A stretch of 64,000 nt of DNA from Anabaena sp. UHCC 0204 (lineage in GTDB: Bacteria > Cyanobacteriota > Cyanobacteriia > Cyanobacteriales > Nostocaceae), in the NCBI RefSeq assembly GCF_009711975.1, contig NZ_VIKW01000001.1, positions 106,824 through 170,823 of the forward strand. Reading direction: 5' to 3'. A program made the translations under genes and the position numbers. Under the pieces are notes generated by a model. It saw only the letters and a list, made by a program, of their open reading frames with translations. It did not search any database and was not told the origin of the DNA. The first letter of the stretch is position 1, and the number at the start of each line of letters is the position of its first letter. Positions 47,374 through 56,755 of this stretch are shown piece after piece.

Positions 47374-48849
47374 CTACGAGATAAACGGTGTTAAATCTAA
47401 ATGTTCTTCAATTTGAGTTGCTAAAGAATCTAAAATTTGTTCTCGCTGTTCTCGGTAGTTTGATACACCTGTTGGTAATGATTTCAAACCTCGTTGTTGT
47501 CGAAGACGATTTACCCAAGCTCGTCGCCATGGTCCATTATCAAAAATTCCGTGTAGATAAGTTCCCCACACCGATTGACAACTATCCACTAAACCTAAAT
47601 TAACATCGTCAAATAGAGGATGACAGGATTTTTGATCAGCGGGGTTTTCGATACGCGATCGCCCTTGGTGGATTTCAAACCCGGTTACAGGTAAGCCCAT
47701 TTGGGGATAATTGGAGGTAACTTGACGCTGACGGGCAATTTTTTGACCTGTAATGACTGTTTTTATTGGTAATAAATTTAACCCTTGATATCTGCCAGCT
47801 TGCCCTTCTACTCCTTCTGGATCGGCGATAGTTTGTCCCAGCATTTGGAAACCACCACAAATTCCTAAAACTGTTCCTCCAGAAGCTGCATAGTTTTGAA
47901 TTGCTTCTGCCATACCGCTTTTTTGCAACAGGATTAAATCTGCAATTGTGGTTTTTGTTCCGGGGATAATTACTGCATCTGGATGTCCTAAATCTTGCTT
48001 AGGGCTGAGATATTTTACTGTTACCGATGGTTCTGATTCCAAAGGATCAAAATCGGTAAAGTTAGCAATTCTAGGTAAGCGAATTACAGCAATATTCAGT
48101 TCTGAATTAGCTTTTGCTGGTTTGCGTTCTAGTAAATCGAGGGAGTCTTCCGCTGGAAAAACCTGTTCTAAATAGGGAATTACCCCCACAACAGGTATAC
48201 CTGTGCGTTCTTCTAACCATTTGATTCCTGGTTCGAGAATTGATCGTTGTCCCCGAAATTTGTTAATCGCGACTCCTTTAATTAAGGCGCGTTCGTCTGG
48301 GTCTAATAGTTCTAATGTTCCTACTACATGGGCAAATGCCCCACCTCGATCAATATCAACTACTAAAAGGGTGGGTGCATTTAAATGTTTTGCCACCCGC
48401 ATATTAGTTAAATCCCGATGTTTGAGATTAATTTCTGCGGGACTACCAGCACCCTCGCAAACTAAAGCATCAAATTCTGTAGATAGATATTGTAGACATT
48501 CTTTAATAGTCTGCCAACCTAGTTCAAAATATTGTTCATAATAGTCTGTGGCGCTGACTTTCCCTATGGCTTTACCTTTAAGGATAATTTGGGATGTCAT
48601 ATCCCCTTGGGGTTTCAGTAAAATTGGGTTCATTTCTACTAAGGGCGCTACTCCCGCCGCCCAAGCTTGCACTGCTTGAGCATAGCCAATTTCTCCCCCA
48701 CTAGCAGTCACGTAGGCATTTAAAGCCATATTTTGCCCTTTAAAGGGAGCTACTCGCCAACCGCGCCGCGAAAGAATCCGACAAATAGCTGTGGTTAACA
48801 GTGATTTCCCCGCGTGGGATGTTGTTCCCACTACCATTATTGATTTCAT
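47374..48849 (-). CDS. cobQ: Cobyric acid synthase
   Basis: CobQ amidates four side chains of adenosylcobyrinic acid a,c-diamide in B12 synthesis. The 491-residue enzyme has an N-terminal dethiobiotin-synthetase-like P-loop domain (VVGTTSHAGKSLL, APFKGQNMALNAYVT, EGAGSPAEINL) and a C-terminal type 1 glutamine amidotransferase domain (GICGGFQMLGQ with the catalytic Cys, and YLHGIFDNG with His). All parts are intact. No other cob gene is adjacent, as is common in cyanobacteria. Confidence 0.97.
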   Translation of the reverse strand: MKSIMVVGTTSHAGKSLLTTAICRILSRRGWRVAPFKGQNMALNAYVTASGGEIGYAQAVQAWAAGVAPLVEMNPILLKPQGDMTSQIILKGKAIGKVSATDYYEQYFELGWQTIKECLQYLSTEFDALVCEGAGSPAEINLKHRDLTNMRVAKHLNAPTLLVVDIDRGGAFAHVVGTLELLDPDERALIKGVAINKFRGQRSILEPGIKWLEERTGIPVVGVIPYLEQVFPAEDSLDLLERKPAKANSELNIAVIRLPRIANFTDFDPLESEPSVTVKYLSPKQDLGHPDAVIIPGTKTTIADLILLQKSGMAEAIQNYAASGGTVLGICGGFQMLGQTIADPEGVEGQAGRYQGLNLLPIKTVITGQKIARQRQVTSNYPQMGLPVTGFEIHQGRSRIENPADQKSCHPLFDDVNLGLVDSCQSVWGTYLHGIFDNGPWRRAWVNRLRQQRGLKSLPTGVSNYREQREQILDSLATQIEEHLDLTPFIS

Positions 48850-48976
48850 TTTTAACTATAATCTAGTATGTTCGGATCAGTAGTGCATCGGTAAATAAGC
48901 TGTGATTTTTTTAAAGTTGCATGAGTATGGCGGGCAAGATGCCCACCCCATAAGAGTTTTAACCACAATTCATTGG

Positions 48977-49381
48977 TTAAAAGGGTAAACGCAACCAGCG
49001 AGTAATAAAATCATTGAAGCGATCGCTTACTGACGGATTACGCCAATTTTGATCTTGTAACTTTCCTATGAGTAAATGTCCCAGCGGTGTCAGACGAAAA
49101 CTATCTGTAATTCCCTGTCCATCAACTTCTCGCCGCAATACTCCTACGTCAATTAACCAGGCTAAAGCGTTTTCACAGGTTAATTCTGATAATGGACGAT
49201 TAGTGTAACTTTGCTTGATGCCTTTATCCATGGCAATAGTGCCTAGTTGGATACTTTGACTGGCCATTGCTACAAATAAACTGAGATTAAAGGGCGAACA
49301 GATGAGCGATCGCTCGGCTCTTTCTAGGGCTTTATCAGTATAAACTAAGGGTTTGAGGTTTGGGGAATTCACAGTAGACAT
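48977..49381 (-). CDS. Npun_F0494-type protein, unknown function
   Basis: A 134-residue soluble protein with a conserved core: KALERAERSLICSPFNLSLF, YTNRPLSELTCENALAWLIDVGVLRREVDGQGITDSFRLTPLGH. The second half reads like a winged helix-turn-helix (LxxLGVLRRxVDGQGxTDxFxLTPLG), which would fit a DNA-binding role, but this is inference. I recall it as the Npun_F0494 family of cyanobacteria. Complete from ATG at 49381. Confidence 0.65.
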   Translation of the reverse strand: MSTVNSPNLKPLVYTDKALERAERSLICSPFNLSLFVAMASQSIQLGTIAMDKGIKQSYTNRPLSELTCENALAWLIDVGVLRREVDGQGITDSFRLTPLGHLLIGKLQDQNWRNPSVSDRFNDFITRWLRLPF

Positions 49382-49528
49382 TTTTACTCACTATAAATTG
49401 TGCTTTTTGTCAATACTTTTGTCATGAATATTTCTGTTTGATAATATTCGTTAACAATTTATTTAAATATTGTAAATTATTGTAAAATTTTGATTGCATG
49501 AAGATTTTTAAACAGGACAAGGTGAATT

Positions 49529-49966
49529 ATGCCTCTAGCAGTTGGTACAGACGCACCTGCATTTACAACTAAAGACACTAACGGTAATACAGTTTCATTA
49601 TCAGATTTCGCCGGTAAAACCGTAGTTCTCTATTTTTATCCCAAAGATGACACACCAGGCTGCACCAAACAAGCTTGTAGTTTCCGGGATGCTAAACCAG
49701 AATATTCGACAAAAGGCATAGTTGTTCTTGGAGTGAGTGCTGATGATGAAGCAGCCCACCAAGCATTCACCTCCAAATATAATCTCAATTTTCCCCTGTT
49801 AGCTGATACCGATAAAAGCATCATCACTGCTTATGATGTTGATGGTGGTGGTTATGCCAAGCGTGTTACCTATGTAATTGGTACTGATGGCAAGATTACT
49901 CATATTGATACCGCTGTAAATACAGTTACACACGCTAGTGATGTTTTGGCAGCACTGAATTTGTAA
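49529..49966 (+). CDS. prxQ: Peroxiredoxin Q (BCP family)
   Basis: A 145-residue thiol peroxidase of the PrxQ/BCP group. The peroxidatic Cys45 and resolving Cys50 lie in PGCTKQACSFRD, the C-x4-C spacing of PrxQ; GVSADDEAAHQAF and the ITYVIG region follow. It reduces peroxides with thioredoxin. No signal peptide is seen, so cytoplasmic. AAGG precedes the ATG by eight bases. Confidence 0.93.
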   Translation: MPLAVGTDAPAFTTKDTNGNTVSLSDFAGKTVVLYFYPKDDTPGCTKQACSFRDAKPEYSTKGIVVLGVSADDEAAHQAFTSKYNLNFPLLADTDKSIITAYDVDGGGYAKRVTYVIGTDGKITHIDTAVNTVTHASDVLAALNL

Positions 49967-49980
49967 TCATAAATCAGTAG

Positions 49981-49999
49981 GGGCGCAGGCTTTGCGCCC
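49981..49999. repeat. GGGCGCA/TGCGCCC palindrome, copy 4
   Basis: Inverted repeat just after prxQ, of the 16668-16686 family, preceded by GTAG. Confidence 0.65.
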
Positions 50000-50048
50000 A
50001 GAAGAGCAGCTTAAACCACTGCTCTTTTCTGAACTCCTTTTTTAGGTA

Positions 50049-50423
50049 TTATTGACCTGATAAAGGTAAAATTTGTAAAGGCAATGTATTTGTAACCTCA
50101 GACGCACCTGGATTTTGTTGTGACTGAGTTTGCAGACGTTTTTGTTGTGCAGCTTTGAATGCGGCTGCGGCTTGATCTAACTGTTGACTTTGTTCATTAG
50201 CATTCCATTGGAGATTTCCAAATTGTGCCTGATGAATTAAGTTAAACATATTGAAATCTGAGGCATTACCAGATAAAGGATTACTATTACCATCGCTATC
50301 GGGACTACCAAAAGGTTGATTAGGATTAGCTAAAGTAGGTTCTACTACGAGAATAGAAGCAAAACTCATGCCGGCGATAGTGGCAACAATAATTTTGTGA
50401 ACTGGTAAAAATGGTCTTTTCAT
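50049..50423 (-). CDS. Small exported protein of unknown function
   Basis: About 124 residues from the ATG at 50423, which follows GAGGGGAAA. A signal peptide (KIIVATIAGMSFASILVVEPTLA) precedes an Asn/Gln/Ser-rich mature part (MFNLIHQAQFGNLQWNANEQSQQLDQAAAAFKAAQQKR). No family recognised. The longer frame starting with TTG at 50462 would overlap the ABC permease gene by eight bases; the ATG leaves a 31-bp gap and is preferred. It may be in the permease transcript. Confidence 0.65.
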   Translation of the reverse strand: MKRPFLPVHKIIVATIAGMSFASILVVEPTLANPNQPFGSPDSDGNSNPLSGNASDFNMFNLIHQAQFGNLQWNANEQSQQLDQAAAAFKAAQQKRLQTQSQQNPGASEVTNTLPLQILPLSGQ

Positions 50424-50454
50424 GAAATTTCCCCTCATAATGATGCTTTTTATA

Positions 50455-51318
50455 TTAAGCAAGAGTCCGACGCAATTGGGGTTGAATACTCAGTAAAGCT
50501 ACTAATGCAAAACCCAACAACACTAATAACGCTACACCAAAGGTAACATCACCCCAAAAAGCGTGCATTACTATGTCATTTAATGACCAACTGCTGTGTA
50601 GATACAAATAGCGAATAGGTTCGATCGCATAGCTGAGAGGGTTGAGGGTAGCGATAACCTGCAACCAACCAGGCATAAAGGATAAAGGTGCTAAGGCTGT
50701 GCTGGCAAACAACAAAGGTAAGTTAGTAACAAAAATTACGGCGATAAGTTCAATATGTCCAGGTAAAGCAAAAGCCAAACCGAGAGAAATAGCCGTGACA
50801 CCTAAAGCTAAAAGAAAGACAATGAGAGCGATCGCGCATAACCCAGCCATATCCGGTAAACCAGCCCCTAAAAACGCTGCTGCTGCCACAATTACCGCCG
50901 CTTGTAATAAACTTTGGCTAATAATAAAAATAGCAGAAGCAAACACAATTGAGAAGCGAGAAGCTAAAGGTGCAACCAGCAACCGATTTAAAAAGCCAAA
51001 TTCTCTGTCAAACATTACAGGTAAACCGGCATTCAATGCCCCAGCAAAAGCTGTAAATACGATGACACCGGCTGCTAGAAATTGTCCGTAGTTTGTCGTA
51101 CTCCCAAATAAACCCTTGGGGGCATTTTGGAATAAAGCCCCAAATAAAACTAACCACATTACCGGCTGAATAATTCCGGCGACAAGGGTAGAAGGACGGC
51201 GTTGCAGTTGAATAAAAAGACGACGAGTTAAAGCGAAGGTTTCTTGGAAAATTTCTCCCAGAAAATTAGGAGTAGTATCAGCAACTACATTTGCAGATGT
51301 TAATTGCTGCCAGTTCAT
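50455..51318 (-). CDS. ABC-2 type permease, DrrB family
   Basis: An ABC-2 export permease with six hydrophobic segments: IIQPVMWLVLFGALF, LAAGVIVFTAFAGALNAG, FASAIFIISQSLLQAAVIVAAAAFLGAG, LIVFLLALGVTAISLGLAF, VIFVTNLPLLFAS, and a C-terminal VALLVLLGFALVALLS. The motif GFLNRLLVAPLASR and PLSYAIEPIRYL are typical of DrrB-type proteins. The ATG at 51318 has AAGG in front; further in-frame starts lie up to 51405. No ABC ATPase is adjacent; the DrrA-type ATPase at 26.5 kb is the only obvious match by family. Confidence 0.87.
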   Translation of the reverse strand: MNWQQLTSANVVADTTPNFLGEIFQETFALTRRLFIQLQRRPSTLVAGIIQPVMWLVLFGALFQNAPKGLFGSTTNYGQFLAAGVIVFTAFAGALNAGLPVMFDREFGFLNRLLVAPLASRFSIVFASAIFIISQSLLQAAVIVAAAAFLGAGLPDMAGLCAIALIVFLLALGVTAISLGLAFALPGHIELIAVIFVTNLPLLFASTALAPLSFMPGWLQVIATLNPLSYAIEPIRYLYLHSSWSLNDIVMHAFWGDVTFGVALLVLLGFALVALLSIQPQLRRTLA

Positions 51319-51458
51319 ATCAGCCTTTACAGCTATTTTATTCATACGAAATAATTGGATTTCAGGGTATAAATTATAAACATCTCTGCAATTTTCAATT
51401 AGCAAAGAATATTTATAATTCTTAACAATATATTATAACAAAAATCACTCTAGACTGT

Positions 51459-52226
51459 TCACAAATCAACGTTTTCTCCCACAGATACACCCCACTCTCT
51501 AGTTCCTAGTTCTTGCTGATAGTCAACTTGACAATGATATTTTGCTAGTTCTGGCCAGTTGAGTACGGCTTCTAACAAGTCTTGATACCCCAGCGTGTTG
51601 GGATGAAGTCCATCATTGCTAATGCGTTCACTTCTCCAAGCTGGACTACGTTGCATCCATTGGTCAAAAATATCTAAGTAGGGAATTTGCCTTTGATAAC
51701 AAGCTTGACGAGTTGCTTCTTTGTAGCGATATTGGTCGGCGTGATTGTAAAATAGACAGTCAAGGAAAGGCATTTTAGTTTCTTCTACAGGAACCATGCC
51801 CACAAAAATTACAGGACATAATTGTTGTGCTTGATCTAGTAATGTAGCTATCTCCAATTCAAACTGATTAAAATCTGTGTAGTTTCTGCCGTTTGTGCGT
51901 CCTAATCTTGGTGTATCATTAACTCCAACAGATAAAATAATCAAATCAGGAACACGATGACGAATTTCCCCACGGTGACGGAATTCTATTTCTAGTCGTT
52001 GGGAAACTTGCTGTGTGCGATCGCCCCTAATTCCCAAATTATAAAGCACATGACCCACGCTGTCTGGTAACATCCACCATCGTCGGAGTTGTTCCACCCA
52101 ACCACCTTTTTCCGGGTCGCCATATCCATATACTAAGCTATCTCCTAAAGCGACAATCTTTAAAGGCTGACATAGTTTTGGCGATATAGATCGTTGCATG
52201 GAGGTAAAACTCTGAAAATTTGGCAT
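51459..52226 (-). CDS. SGNH/GDSL-type esterase
   Basis: A GDSL-family hydrolase: block I VALGDSLVYGYGD with the nucleophile Ser, block II region LGIRGDRTQQ, block III LSVGVNDTPRLG and block V DGLHPNTLGY with the catalytic Asp and His. These enzymes act on esters or on acyl groups of lipids and sugars; the substrate is unknown. I use the ATG at 52226; another in-frame ATG at 52199 is closer to the conserved domain and equally likely. No signal peptide is evident. Confidence 0.82.
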   Translation of the reverse strand: MPNFQSFTSMQRSISPKLCQPLKIVALGDSLVYGYGDPEKGGWVEQLRRWWMLPDSVGHVLYNLGIRGDRTQQVSQRLEIEFRHRGEIRHRVPDLIILSVGVNDTPRLGRTNGRNYTDFNQFELEIATLLDQAQQLCPVIFVGMVPVEETKMPFLDCLFYNHADQYRYKEATRQACYQRQIPYLDIFDQWMQRSPAWRSERISNDGLHPNTLGYQDLLEAVLNWPELAKYHCQVDYQQELGTREWGVSVGENVDL

Positions 52227-52810
52227 TATGAACAGCAATATAGTTGATTTCGGCAACAGATTATATATATTTTTACACTATTATCCATTAAATGTAAAAT
52301 TAAACTTAGCTTGTCGGGTTAAAATTTTTACTACCACACAAGCACAAGCCCACTGCGGCAAGTTTTCTCTTTCTAGACTTCTATAGGACTAAGATTGGAT
52401 TTTTGTTCGCGTAATGCACCCTGATCTTGATGAATATGCTTTTTTAATTTCGCTCTGTGATACTAGTAGCCGGTCAAATACATTTTTACGGATAAAGAAC
52501 AAACGAACCACAAAGGACGCAAAGAGCGCGAAGGAAGAAGGAAGAAGGAAGATTATTTACCCGTCAATTACTTTTTGACAGACTACTAGTTCTTGATTAA
52601 ATTCTTGATTACAAAAAAGTCAATATCAATTACAAAATTTTTTCATATCATCACGATGATAAATAGTAATTCTTTGTCATTTGCTAAATGTCAAAAATAA
52701 ATTTTTGATGAGATTTGCGAGAAAAAATAGTCAAACCAGGCACTACTTTTGATCAACTACGTCAACTATCTTAAATTTAGTCAATCCCATTGGAATAGTC
52801 TCAAATCAAA
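52227..52810. other. Gap with MITE-like repeat upstream of GHL10 gene
   Basis: A 584-bp gap. It contains a 129-bp inverted-repeat element (52462-52590) and a short open frame beginning at an ATG (52414) that runs into the element after 16 codons, possibly an interrupted gene. The rest is AT-rich and holds the promoters of the flanking divergent genes. Confidence 0.5.
52462..52590. mobile_element. MITE-like element (ACTAGTAG family)
   Basis: ACTAGTAGCCGGTCAAA at the left end pairs with the complement TTTGACAGACTACTAGT at the right (52574-52590), differing only in the three bases after ACTAGTAG. The interior has the ACAAAGGACGCAAAGAGCGCG core word also seen in other intergenic repeats here. 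Non-coding. Confidence 0.65.
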
Positions 52811-54088
52811 ATGAAATTCAATTTCTTAAAGTTTTGTTCCCAGAAATTACTTAAACGATTATTTCTGCCTTTGTTCTTAATATCCTTACTCACCGCCTTT
52901 TGGGGAAACACCTTCACTGCTGTTAACGCCCAAGCACCACGTCAAGAAATTCGTGGTGTATGGATGACAAATAATGATCTGAATATTCTCAGAGATAGGA
53001 CTAAAGTTCAGGAAGCTGTAACAAAACTGCGACAACTCAATTTTAACACTATCTATCCTGTGATTTGGAATTCTGGATATGTGATGTATCCGAGTAACGT
53101 AGCCAAGAGATTAGAAATTCAACCCTTTGTATTTCGAGGTTTAGACGGACATGATATCCTTGAAGACCTAATTGAAAAATCCCACCGTCAAAATTTACTG
53201 GTAATTCCTTGGTTTGAATTTGGCTTTATGGCTCCCCCAACCTCAGAATTAGCCATAAATAAACCTGAATGGTTCACACAAAAACGGGATGGTAGTCAAA
53301 CATCTATTAGTGCCGCTGGTGAAGTTAAATGGTTAAATCCTTTTCATCCCGAAGTACAACAATTTATTACTGATTTGCTGGTAGAACTGACCAATAAATA
53401 CGATCTTGATGGTATTCAATTTGATGATCACATGAGTTTACCCCATGAATTTGGCTATGATCAATATACAGTTGCTTTATACACCAAAGAAACTAAAAAA
53501 AGTCCCCCAACAGATCCTAGAGATCCGGAATGGGTAAATTGGCGAGCAAATAAAATTACAGATTTTATGGTAAGACTCAACCAAACCATTAAGCAAATAA
53601 AACCCAAACTGATTTTCTCTGTTTCTCCTAATTACTATGATTTTGCTTATAAATTTCAACTCCAAGATTGGTTGAATTGGGTGCGGTTAAACATAGTAGA
53701 TGAGTTAATTGTGCAAGTTTATCGGGACAACTTGAATGATTTTAGCTCCAAACTTTCCCGTCCAGAAATGGAAGAAGTCAAACAAATAATTCCTACGGGA
53801 ATTGGAATTATGGCAGGTTTAAGAACTAAACCCGTTTCCATTCAACAAATTCAATCTCAGGTTCGAGCCGCTCAACAACGGGGACTGGGTGTAGCTTTTT
53901 TCTATTATGAAAGCCTTTGGAATGCAGCACCAGAACCATTAAAAGAACGCTTGGCTGGATTTAAAAATTTATTTCCATATCCTTCACAGCGAACGGCATT
54001 AGAACGAAATTACGGCAGAATTCAGGAGTCAAACTCTTTTGATGAATTCCAAATATTGCCAACCACAGGCTACGGACAACAAAATTAA
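52811..54088 (+). CDS. Exported glycoside-hydrolase-like protein (GHL10 family)
   Basis: A 425-residue protein with a signal peptide (about residues 14-40: RLFLPLFLISLLTAFWGNTF) and a TIM-barrel GHL10 domain. Signatures are EIRGVWMTNND, LNFNTIYPVIWNSGYVMYPS, LVIPWFEFGFM, WLNPFHPEVQQFI, DLDGIQFDDH and FSVSPNYYDFAY. Family members are thought to cleave or modify wall or sheath glycans; activity is unproven. The conserved acidic residues at strands 4 and 8 appear present (FDDH). It is probably periplasmic or outer-surface. Confidence 0.85.
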   Translation: MKFNFLKFCSQKLLKRLFLPLFLISLLTAFWGNTFTAVNAQAPRQEIRGVWMTNNDLNILRDRTKVQEAVTKLRQLNFNTIYPVIWNSGYVMYPSNVAKRLEIQPFVFRGLDGHDILEDLIEKSHRQNLLVIPWFEFGFMAPPTSELAINKPEWFTQKRDGSQTSISAAGEVKWLNPFHPEVQQFITDLLVELTNKYDLDGIQFDDHMSLPHEFGYDQYTVALYTKETKKSPPTDPRDPEWVNWRANKITDFMVRLNQTIKQIKPKLIFSVSPNYYDFAYKFQLQDWLNWVRLNIVDELIVQVYRDNLNDFSSKLSRPEMEEVKQIIPTGIGIMAGLRTKPVSIQQIQSQVRAAQQRGLGVAFFYYESLWNAAPEPLKERLAGFKNLFPYPSQRTALERNYGRIQESNSFDEFQILPTTGYGQQN

Positions 54089-54134
54089 AGATAATTAGTG
54101 GGGGTGTGAATCCCCCTTCTTCTTGTCTCAATCC

Positions 54135-56117
54135 CTAATTTTTACTTCCGCCCGGCGAATAGTTAAAAACCCACTTTAACCATTGTTGTAAAGAATTCAC
54201 ACCATTGATACTCTTCACCCCCGGCGCACGCGCAGTATATAATCCATCAACAGCAACTAATGCCGAATATTGTAACCCCAAAAAACTATCAACAGCGGCA
54301 TAAGGTCCACCCAGGGTAATTGCTCCTGCGGCATAGATTTGTCCTTTGGTATTTCGCATTTCTAATAGTTCAAAATTATTCGCTACGGTTAATCTTCCTA
54401 AATGATTTAAAGGGAGATTGTAATGTTGAACTAAATCTTCTAATAAAGGACTAGCTTCAACTTTGGCATCTAATCCAGTAGCATCAATAATAAAGTCTGC
54501 GGTTAATTTCATTTCCCCCAAACCTTCTGCTTGAATATTAGTAATAGTCCGGTTTTGTTCATCTTTTTCTACACTAAATACCTGACCAAAAGTGATTTGA
54601 TACCAACCTTCTTTGATGCCTTGTTCCGTGATATTTTGCCAGTCTAAACGGTCAGCAGTAGTTGTCCCTCCCCAGTCTGCTAGTAAGCTTTTACGTTCTT
54701 CGGGAGTAGCTTTTTCTAGCATTTCCCGCAGTTCACCACCCCAACAAGCTTTTGGCCAGTTAAAGGGCTGAAATTCATAGTGATTTTTAACGGTACGTTG
54801 TGCTTTTTGAAATTTGTTGCCTTGGGGTTTAGGCGATCGCATTAAATGTAAAACTGTAACATGACGATTTTGTTTTCTCGCTTCATAAATCCGCTGTATA
54901 ACCCGTGAAGCCACAATTCCCCGTCCCCTAATCAACACTGTCCCACCTTGGCGTTCTAGTTGTTCATAAACATGATTGTGGTCTTCATAGGCATTAACTA
55001 CAGATTTAAAATCCTGATACTTTTCTCGATAAGTTTGCAAATCTGGTAGAAACTGAATGGCTGGATATCCCGTAGCTAAATGTAAATAACGACTGACAAT
55101 AAAAGCATATTCTCCTTGTCCTAAAGCATAAGCAATACAATATCTCCCATCTTCCGTTTTCCGAATTCCTCTTACTCTTCCATAACGATAAATTTGCTCC
55201 CAACCAATGCGTTTTGCTTCCCTATCTATAGAATTAAAAACATTACCTGCACGAGGAGTATAGGTTTGGGCAAAAGTTGGTTCACTAAAAACTTGCCATA
55301 AATATTTAAATGCAGACTTTAAATGACCTTGAGTTAAATCATGCCAAGATTCTCGTAAAGCATAACTAGGCCAACCCCAAATATTATCGGGACAAGAATC
55401 AGAATTAGAACGCAATCTTTCTGGCAAAGGAATTTGGGAATTGAGACAAAGCCGCTGATAACGGGCATAGGGTTGTGGTTCTAATCCCACAGCAATAATT
55501 TTATTAGCTTTTACACCACTAATTCTCAGCAAATCAACCCAAATAAAACTTCCCAAACCTGCCCCAATAGCTAGATAATCACATTCATGAATGGGTAAAC
55601 CTGTAGCATGAAGCGCCTGAACTTCTACCTTTTCTGACTGAAAAGCCGACGGCGGAAAATTACTACCTACAGGCGTAGCTACAGGTAACGGTGATACACT
55701 AGAATCGGGAAGATTAGTATGAGGATTAAATTGAATTCTAGAAGGATGATTAGGAGTAGGAATAATAGTATTAATACCAAACTGAACAGTAATTGCATAA
55801 GGTCCAATTTGCACAGTATCGCCATTCTTTAACTGACAACGAGTTTGTTTTTGACCATTAACATAAACTCCATTCGCACTATTTTGATCAATCACAAATA
55901 TATGATTTTCATCCCAGTCTTGTTCTGAGTCAATTAGCGCATGATAACGAGAAACTTCATTACTATTTAACAGCATTCTCGAAACACGCTGTCCCTGAAT
56001 TTCTGTTGGTAAGCGGGCAAATTCTCGACCAAAAGCAATGGGTATATTTAATTTTGGTTCTCGTCTTTCTCCCGTCGCTGGATCTTCCCAACTTAATTGA
56101 ATTTGTAAGTTAGTCAT
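54135..56117 (-). CDS. FHA-domain fused to FAD/NAD(P)-binding oxidoreductase
   Basis: A 660-residue fusion. Residues 24-113 are an FHA phosphothreonine-binding domain with G30-R31, S57-R-Y-H60 and NSANGVYVNG (79-88). After a Pro/Ser-rich linker, a flavoprotein domain starts at 177 with IGAGLGSFIWVDLL (184-197), then a second nucleotide motif RGRGIVASRVIQRI, and a late DATGLDAK and AAGAITLGGPYAAVDS. The flavin part resembles lysine/ornithine N-monooxygenases and other FAD oxidoreductases. Combining phosphopeptide recognition with redox chemistry is uncommon. The substrate is unknown. A second FHA protein lies 39 bp upstream. Confidence 0.82.
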   Translation of the reverse strand: MTNLQIQLSWEDPATGERREPKLNIPIAFGREFARLPTEIQGQRVSRMLLNSNEVSRYHALIDSEQDWDENHIFVIDQNSANGVYVNGQKQTRCQLKNGDTVQIGPYAITVQFGINTIIPTPNHPSRIQFNPHTNLPDSSVSPLPVATPVGSNFPPSAFQSEKVEVQALHATGLPIHECDYLAIGAGLGSFIWVDLLRISGVKANKIIAVGLEPQPYARYQRLCLNSQIPLPERLRSNSDSCPDNIWGWPSYALRESWHDLTQGHLKSAFKYLWQVFSEPTFAQTYTPRAGNVFNSIDREAKRIGWEQIYRYGRVRGIRKTEDGRYCIAYALGQGEYAFIVSRYLHLATGYPAIQFLPDLQTYREKYQDFKSVVNAYEDHNHVYEQLERQGGTVLIRGRGIVASRVIQRIYEARKQNRHVTVLHLMRSPKPQGNKFQKAQRTVKNHYEFQPFNWPKACWGGELREMLEKATPEERKSLLADWGGTTTADRLDWQNITEQGIKEGWYQITFGQVFSVEKDEQNRTITNIQAEGLGEMKLTADFIIDATGLDAKVEASPLLEDLVQHYNLPLNHLGRLTVANNFELLEMRNTKGQIYAAGAITLGGPYAAVDSFLGLQYSALVAVDGLYTARAPGVKSINGVNSLQQWLKWVFNYSPGGSKN

Positions 56118-56156
56118 GAGTCAGTTATTTGTGGTTAGTGATCAATTATTAATGAT

Positions 56157-56690
56157 TTAATTACTGGGTGCAACCAAAACGCTGACGGCTGCTGCTAAAG
56201 ATGTACCACACCAAGGACAACCTATTTTTAAATTTTCGGCTGGGGAAATTTTATGACATCTGGAACATTGTAAACCATATACAGGTGTGGGTCTTGTCAC
56301 AGGTGTGGGAGAATGTATTTGCAATTGTGGTGGTATAATAGTTGGGGAAATAATCTTGTGAACAGAAATAGCTGTAACTTCTATTTTCTGTTGTCCTAAA
56401 TAAATGATGCTACCTTTTCCTAAAGCCATTTCCCCTTTAATTAATTGTTGATTATTGATTAGTGGAGGATTTGGTTCACGCAAGTTTCTGATATAAAATT
56501 GTTGCTGTTGTGCGTGAAAAAATATTTCGACGTGCAAACCCGATACAGTCGGGTGAGTTAAAATAATATCGCATTGTAAGGGATCTCGACCAAGACGCAC
56601 AGTACCTGGATTTTTGCTGGACTGTTGCTCGTAAATATGCTGTGTGATATTTTGATCTTTATCTTGCCAATGTAAAGTTAATGTGTTCAT
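56157..56690 (-). CDS. FHA domain protein with C-terminal zinc ribbon
   Basis: A 177-residue protein. The FHA domain (about 25-105) has G34-R35, T48-S50-H53 (PTVSGLHVEIF) and NNQQL. A linker leads to a zinc ribbon with C142-x2-C145 and C158-x2-C161 (CSRCHKI..., CPWCGTS). FHA domains bind phosphothreonine, so the protein probably docks a phosphorylated partner. It precedes the FHA-FAD gene by 39 bp and is likely cotranscribed. No Ser/Thr kinase lies in the window. Confidence 0.82.
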   Translation of the reverse strand: MNTLTLHWQDKDQNITQHIYEQQSSKNPGTVRLGRDPLQCDIILTHPTVSGLHVEIFFHAQQQQFYIRNLREPNPPLINNQQLIKGEMALGKGSIIYLGQQKIEVTAISVHKIISPTIIPPQLQIHSPTPVTRPTPVYGLQCSRCHKISPAENLKIGCPWCGTSLAAAVSVLVAPSN

Positions 56691-56755
56691 TGTCTTTAAA
56701 GTAAATTTTTATCTCCTTTTAATTCCGACTCCTGACTCCTAAATGCTTACATTTT

